This document shows, piece by piece, positions 6,784 to 9,569 of a stretch of DNA of 9,569 nt; positions within the stretch are counted from its first letter, which is position 1, and each line of letters begins with the position of its first letter. Source of the DNA: an uncultured Collinsella sp. (GTDB lineage Bacteria > Actinomycetota > Coriobacteriia > Coriobacteriales > Coriobacteriaceae); assembly GCA_900544465.1 (NCBI GenBank), contig UQVT01000063.1:1-9569 (forward strand). The letters are read 5' to 3'. Under the pieces are notes generated by a model. The model was not told the DNA's origin. It did no database searches and saw nothing but the letters and a program-made list of their open reading frames with translations. Both the position numbers and the translations under genes were made by a program.

Positions 6784-8133
6784 ATGGATACACCGTTGGG
6801 CTCCGTGCTCTACATCACCCTCGGGTGCGCTAAGAACGAGGTTGACACCGACCGCATGCGTTCTCTTTTGACCGCCGCGGGCTACGAGGAGGCATTCGAC
6901 CCGCAGGATGCCGATATCGCCATCGTCAATACTTGCTCGTTCCTCGCCTCCGCAACGTCCGAGAGCATCGAGACCACGCTCGAGCTCGCCAACGAGGTTC
7001 AGGACGGCGTTCGTTCTTGCCCCATCGTCATGTGCGGCTGCGTGCCGTCGCGCTATGGCGATGACCTGCCTGACGAGCTGCCCGAGGTCGCTGCCTTTGT
7101 GAAGGCCGACGAGGAAGACGGCATCGTGGCGGTCATCGATGGCGTGCTGGGTGTCGAGCGCGAGATTGCAGCCTATATCCCGCAGGTCAAACGTACCGTC
7201 GAGGGTGCTGTCGCCTACGTCAAGATTTCCGATGGCTGCAACCGCTTCTGCAGCTTCTGCATGATTCCCTACATCCGCGGCCGCTATCATTCGCGCAATG
7301 CCGAGAGCATCATCTCCGAGGTGCGCGACCTGGTTGCCGGCGGTGTGCGCGAGATCGTGCTGATCGGCCAGGACACGGGCATCTGGGGTACCGACTTTGC
7401 CGACGAGGACGTCGCCGATGGCTCGCCGCGCAATCTGGCGCAGCTGCTGTGTGCCGTCGCCGAGGCCGTGCGCCCGCACAACGTCTGGGTCCGCGTGCTC
7501 TATCTGCAGCCCGAGGGCATGACTGACGAACTCATCGAGACGATTCGCGATACGCCCGAGGTGCTGCCCTATATCGATATCCCCGTGCAGCACTGCGACG
7601 CGCGCATTCTCAAGGCCATGCGTCGCTCCGGTTCGCGCCAGGAGCTCGAGGATCTGTTCCGCGACCTTCGCGAGCGCATCCCCGGCATCGTGATTCGTTC
7701 CACGGCCATGGTCGGCTTCCCGACCGAGACCGACGACGAGTTCCGCGATCTTATCGACTTTATGGACACCGTCGGCTTTGATTACACGAGTGTCTTTGCC
7801 TACTCGCAGGAGGAGGGCAGCCTGGCCGCTAAGATGGAGGGTCAGGTCGACGAAGAGGTCAAGCTCGAGCGCGCCCAGGAGGCCATGGACCTGGCCGAGT
7901 CGCTCGGTTTTGCCGCCACCGCCGCACATGTGGGCGAGCGCGCCCAGATAATCGTCGACGGTATCGAAGAGACCGAGGATGGCGCCGAGCTGATCGGCCA
8001 TGCCTGGTTCCAGGCGCCCGATTCCGATGGCGCGGTGCATCTGGACGCCAGCGAGGCGTCCGTGGGCGATATTCTGACCGTCGAGTTTACCGATAGCTTC
8101 TGCTATGAGCTTATCGGTCATGTTGTGGAGTAG
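6784..8133 (+). CDS. rimO: Ribosomal protein S12 methylthiotransferase RimO
   Basis: A 449-residue radical-SAM enzyme that, in this family, adds a methylthio group to a conserved Asp of ribosomal protein S12 using two 4Fe-4S clusters. The N-terminal methylthiotransferase domain has TLGCAKNEVDTDRM (12-25) and cluster cysteines C15, C51 and C86. The radical-SAM domain has GCNRFCSFC with C152, C156 and C159, followed by MIPYIRGRYHSR, which is closer to RimO than to the tRNA enzyme MiaB. QDTGIWG (196-202), IPVQH (266-270) and GFPTETDDEF (311-320) are also typical. A TRAM domain covers about 383-449. C84, two residues before the cluster ligand C86, is an extra cysteine compared with what I recall of the family. 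ATG at 6784 has GAAAGGA at 6765-6771, 12 bases away. The stop is nine bases before pgsA. Confidence 0.95.
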   Translation: MDTPLGSVLYITLGCAKNEVDTDRMRSLLTAAGYEEAFDPQDADIAIVNTCSFLASATSESIETTLELANEVQDGVRSCPIVMCGCVPSRYGDDLPDELPEVAAFVKADEEDGIVAVIDGVLGVEREIAAYIPQVKRTVEGAVAYVKISDGCNRFCSFCMIPYIRGRYHSRNAESIISEVRDLVAGGVREIVLIGQDTGIWGTDFADEDVADGSPRNLAQLLCAVAEAVRPHNVWVRVLYLQPEGMTDELIETIRDTPEVLPYIDIPVQHCDARILKAMRRSGSRQELEDLFRDLRERIPGIVIRSTAMVGFPTETDDEFRDLIDFMDTVGFDYTSVFAYSQEEGSLAAKMEGQVDEEVKLERAQEAMDLAESLGFAATAAHVGERAQIIVDGIEETEDGAELIGHAWFQAPDSDGAVHLDASEASVGDILTVEFTDSFCYELIGHVVE

Positions 8134-8142
8134 GAGAGCGTC

Positions 8143-8781
8143 GTGGCTAACGAGAGCAATAAGGAACTGACGAGTGTCTGGACGCCCGCCAACATCGTGA
8201 CGTGCGTTCGCATCGTCTTTATCCCAGTGTTCATGATCGTGTCGGCGCTTTCTCACACGAGTGTTGCCGGTACGGATTGGAGCACCTTCGATGGCCCGCT
8301 CGCCGCCGCCGCCTTTATTCTGTACGTCATCCTGTCGTGCACAGATAAGGTTGATGGCTACCTGGCTCGTTCGCGCAACGAGATCACCGACTTCGGTAAG
8401 TTCCTGGATCCCATCGCCGATAAGTTGCTCGTGTTCTCGGCCCTGCTGCTGTTCTTGGACTTTGGTGCCGTTACTGTGTGGTCGGTGTTCATCATCCTGT
8501 TCCGCGAGCTGCTGGTGAGCGCCCTGCGCATGGTCGCGAGTGCGGCCGGTGTGGTCGTTGCCGCCGATAAGCTCGGCAAGTACAAGACGGCGACCACGAT
8601 GGTCTCCATCTGCGGCTACCTGTGCGTCTTTGCGATGACCGGCCTCCAGTTGGGGCCTGCTGAGCTGTTGCTCGGTCTCTATGGCGTCTCACGCTTCCTG
8701 TACGCCGTGGCCGTTATCCTGACCGTTATCTCGGGCGCTCAGTACTTCTGGAACTGCCGCAAGATCGTCTTTTCGGTCTAG
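8143..8781 (+). CDS. pgsA: CDP-diacylglycerol--glycerol-3-phosphate 3-phosphatidyltransferase
   Basis: A 212-residue integral membrane enzyme that makes phosphatidylglycerophosphate from CDP-diacylglycerol and glycerol-3-phosphate, the committed step to phosphatidylglycerol and cardiolipin. The CDP-alcohol phosphotransferase motif is complete: D68, D71, G72, A75, R76, G85, D89 and D93 in DKVDGYLARSR and DFGKFLDPIADK. WTPANIVTCVRIVFIPVF (13-30) is the characteristic first helix region, and about six hydrophobic segments are visible. GTG at 8143 is chosen because AGGAGAG (8132-8138) stands just upstream and no earlier start fits. PgsA next to cinA matches the conserved Gram-positive order. A related phosphatidyltransferase (cardiolipin or phosphatidylinositol phosphate synthase) is possible in Actinomycetota, but sequence style and neighbours favour PgsA. 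Confidence 0.92.
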   Translation: MANESNKELTSVWTPANIVTCVRIVFIPVFMIVSALSHTSVAGTDWSTFDGPLAAAAFILYVILSCTDKVDGYLARSRNEITDFGKFLDPIADKLLVFSALLLFLDFGAVTVWSVFIILFRELLVSALRMVASAAGVVVAADKLGKYKTATTMVSICGYLCVFAMTGLQLGPAELLLGLYGVSRFLYAVAVILTVISGAQYFWNCRKIVFSV

Positions 8782-8787
8782 GTCCTG

Positions 8788-9324
8788 GTGGGCATGACGA
8801 AATCATTTGAGCAGATTGCCGCGCACAATGAAGAGCTCGCAGCCGATATCGTCGAGCGTGCAAGCGTTCGTGGTGTGACGGTATCGACGGCTGAATCTCT
8901 AACAGCGGGCATGATCGCCTCGACGATCGCCGATATCCCCGGTGCCTCGGCGGTGCTGCGCGGCGGTGCGGTGACGTACTGCGACGAGATTAAGCATCGC
9001 GTGCTCGGCGTTAAGCAAGAGACGCTCGACCACTATACCGCGGTGTCGTATCAGACGGCGCGAGAGATGGCTGCCGGTTCGCTGGAGCTGTATCAGAGCG
9101 ATATTGCCGTGAGCGCGACGGGCTATGCCGGCCCCGGTGGAGGCACCGAAGACGATCCGGCTGGCACTTTTTATATTGGTTGGGCGTATCGCTCGGCCGA
9201 TGGGGGAGTGCCGGTCGTGAACTCCATTCGTTGTCACTATGAGGGCGATCGTTCGTGTGTTCGTGCCCATGCGGTCGCGGAGGCACTGGGTCGCATTGTC
9301 TGTGTGCTCGATTCTATGGAATAG
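8788..9324 (+). CDS. pncC: CinA C-terminal domain amidase (PncC-type nicotinamide-nucleotide amidase)
   Basis: A 178-residue protein consisting only of the CinA C-terminal domain, which in characterised members deamidates nicotinamide mononucleotide to nicotinic acid mononucleotide in NAD recycling. Signature segments are STAESLTAGMIASTIADIPGAS (33-54), GAVTYCDEIKHRVLGV (60-75), AVSATGYAGPGGGTEDDPAGTFYIG (107-131) and the C-terminal region with RSCVRAHAV. By comparison with E. coli PncC, S37 and K69 are the probable catalytic Ser and Lys. The N-terminal molybdopterin-binding-like domain of full CinA is absent. The start is uncertain: GTG at 8788 has AGG at 8780-8782 five bases upstream, while ATG at 8794 is two codons further in. 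It begins six bases after pgsA and ends seven bases before a terminator, as the last gene of the operon. cinA would be an alternative symbol. Confidence 0.9.
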   Translation: MGMTKSFEQIAAHNEELAADIVERASVRGVTVSTAESLTAGMIASTIADIPGASAVLRGGAVTYCDEIKHRVLGVKQETLDHYTAVSYQTAREMAAGSLELYQSDIAVSATGYAGPGGGTEDDPAGTFYIGWAYRSADGGVPVVNSIRCHYEGDRSCVRAHAVAEALGRIVCVLDSME

Positions 9325-9331
9325 ACGTGTT

Positions 9332-9355
9332 TTAAGGGGCCTCCGGGCCCCTTAA
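9332..9355 (+). terminator. Operon terminator after cinA/pncC
   Basis: A perfect 10-bp inverted repeat TTAAGGGGCC and GGCCCCTTAA around the loop TCCG starts seven bases after the stop codon. The stem is G/C-rich and flanked by A/T pairs, with only a short T-rich tail (TTGTG), so the hairpin is strong and the U-tract weak. Its symmetry means it could also stop opposing transcripts. It separates the operon from the SOS promoter further on. Confidence 0.85.
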
Positions 9356-9522
9356 TTGTGGAGATAGGGACCTCCGGCGAATTTGATCTTTGTGCAGGTA
9401 GTAGTCGTAATCTTGCTCGTCATGCCTTGCTTGGTTCACCTGCGGTCAAGTTTTTGGTCAGTTTTTGGTCTGCGTTTGGTTGGGTTTTGGAAAGGTCGGC
9501 TGCATATGATTTATCTGAACGG
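9356..9522. other. Intergenic region with GT-rich tract
   Basis: No gene is supported between the cinA terminator and the promoter at the right edge. The stretch 9449-9490 is strongly G/T-rich on the plus strand and contains an exact tandem duplication, listed separately, followed by looser TTTGG/TTTTGG units. TATGAT at 9505-9510 resembles a -10 box but lacks a partner -35 at proper spacing. Confidence 0.6.
9449..9470 (+). repeat. Perfect 11-bp tandem duplication AGTTTTTGGTC
   Basis: AGTTTTTGGTC occurs at 9449-9459 and again, immediately adjacent and identical, at 9460-9470. Degenerate copies of the TTTGG core continue at 9475-9479 and 9485-9490. It lies about 55-75 bases upstream of the SOS promoter. 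Slippage or a regulator-binding repeat are both possible. Confidence 0.8.
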
Positions 9523-9551
9523 TTGACCACGAACAGCCGTTCGTTTATTAT
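9523..9551 (+). promoter_or_regulatory. Sigma-70-type promoter, probably of recA
   Basis: TTGACC (9523-9528) and TATTAT (9546-9551) are separated by exactly 17 bp, so each hexamer matches the housekeeping consensus at five of six positions. The expected start of transcription is near A9558. The gene lies outside the window. It is inferred to be recA because cinA is followed by recA in the conserved ftsK-pgsA-cinA order and because a LexA operator fills the spacer. Confidence 0.8.
9529..9544. promoter_or_regulatory. LexA (SOS) operator in the promoter spacer
   Basis: The 16-base palindrome ACGAAC-AGCC-GTTCGT has perfect 6-bp arms and matches the Gram-positive LexA box CGAAC-N4-GTTCG; only the third of the four central bases departs from the RNRY preference. 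It fits between the -35 and -10 hexamers, so bound LexA would block RNA polymerase and damage would release it. This is direct sequence evidence for SOS control of the downstream gene. Confidence 0.85.
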
Positions 9552-9569
9552 CGATGCAGGTTGTTAAGA

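Noticed and set aside
6229..8256. A 675-codon open frame on the minus strand opposite yajQ, rimO and the start of pgsA
   Set aside because: It lies antisense to three clearly recognisable genes, its translation resembles no family I know, and in G/C-biased DNA the avoidance of TTA, CTA and TCA codons in the sense frame leaves the antisense frame open.
9505..9510. TATGAT as a second -10 box upstream of the SOS promoter
   Set aside because: No reasonable -35 hexamer occurs 16-18 bp upstream, whereas TTGACC/TATTAT further on has ideal spacing.
9358..9567. A 69-codon plus-strand open frame at the right end
   Set aside because: It begins at a GTG in the terminator tail, has no ribosome binding site, and runs through the GT-rich repeat, the promoter and the LexA operator. 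The region is better explained as regulatory.

Overview
The window is ordinary-looking core chromosome from a high-GC, Gram-positive-type bacterium, most likely a member of the Actinomycetota class Coriobacteriia (a Collinsella-like organism). That assignment is an inference from G/C-rich third codon positions, use of TTG and GTG starts, the Gram-positive LexA-type operator at the right edge, and the gene order. No mobile element, tRNA, rRNA or CRISPR array is visible.

Layout: a non-coding leader (about 1-271) precedes seven tightly packed plus-strand genes that fill 272-9324: RNase J (rnj), the FtsK DNA translocase, a RodZ-like helix-turn-helix membrane protein, YajQ, the ribosomal protein S12 methylthiotransferase RimO, phosphatidylglycerophosphate synthase PgsA, and a stand-alone CinA C-terminal (PncC-type) amidase. 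Gaps between them range from a 1-base overlap to 27 bases and I see no internal terminator, so they look like one operon. A strong 10-bp hairpin terminator follows the last gene. The final 170 bases hold a GT-rich stretch with a perfect 11-bp tandem duplication, and then a near-consensus promoter (TTGACC, 17 bp, TATTAT) whose spacer is occupied by a LexA/SOS palindrome. The gene it drives lies beyond the window. By the ftsK-rodZ-pgsA-cinA-recA order known from Firmicutes, it is most probably recA.

Together the genes cover mRNA decay (rnj), chromosome segregation at division (ftsK), cell shape (rodZ-like), ribosome modification (rimO), anionic phospholipid synthesis (pgsA) and NAD-related salvage (cinA/pncC). 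The most unusual content is inside two of the proteins. FtsK has an acidic linker with a duplicated AKTTLLPRR motif. The RodZ-like protein has a 200-residue cytoplasmic linker with 35 Arg and no Lys, RG/RGG-like in character, while its outside portion has 20 Lys and only 2 Arg. In both proteins the repeated peptides are encoded by different synonymous codons, which suggests selection on the peptide. I see no evidence for a wholly new defence or mobile system here.
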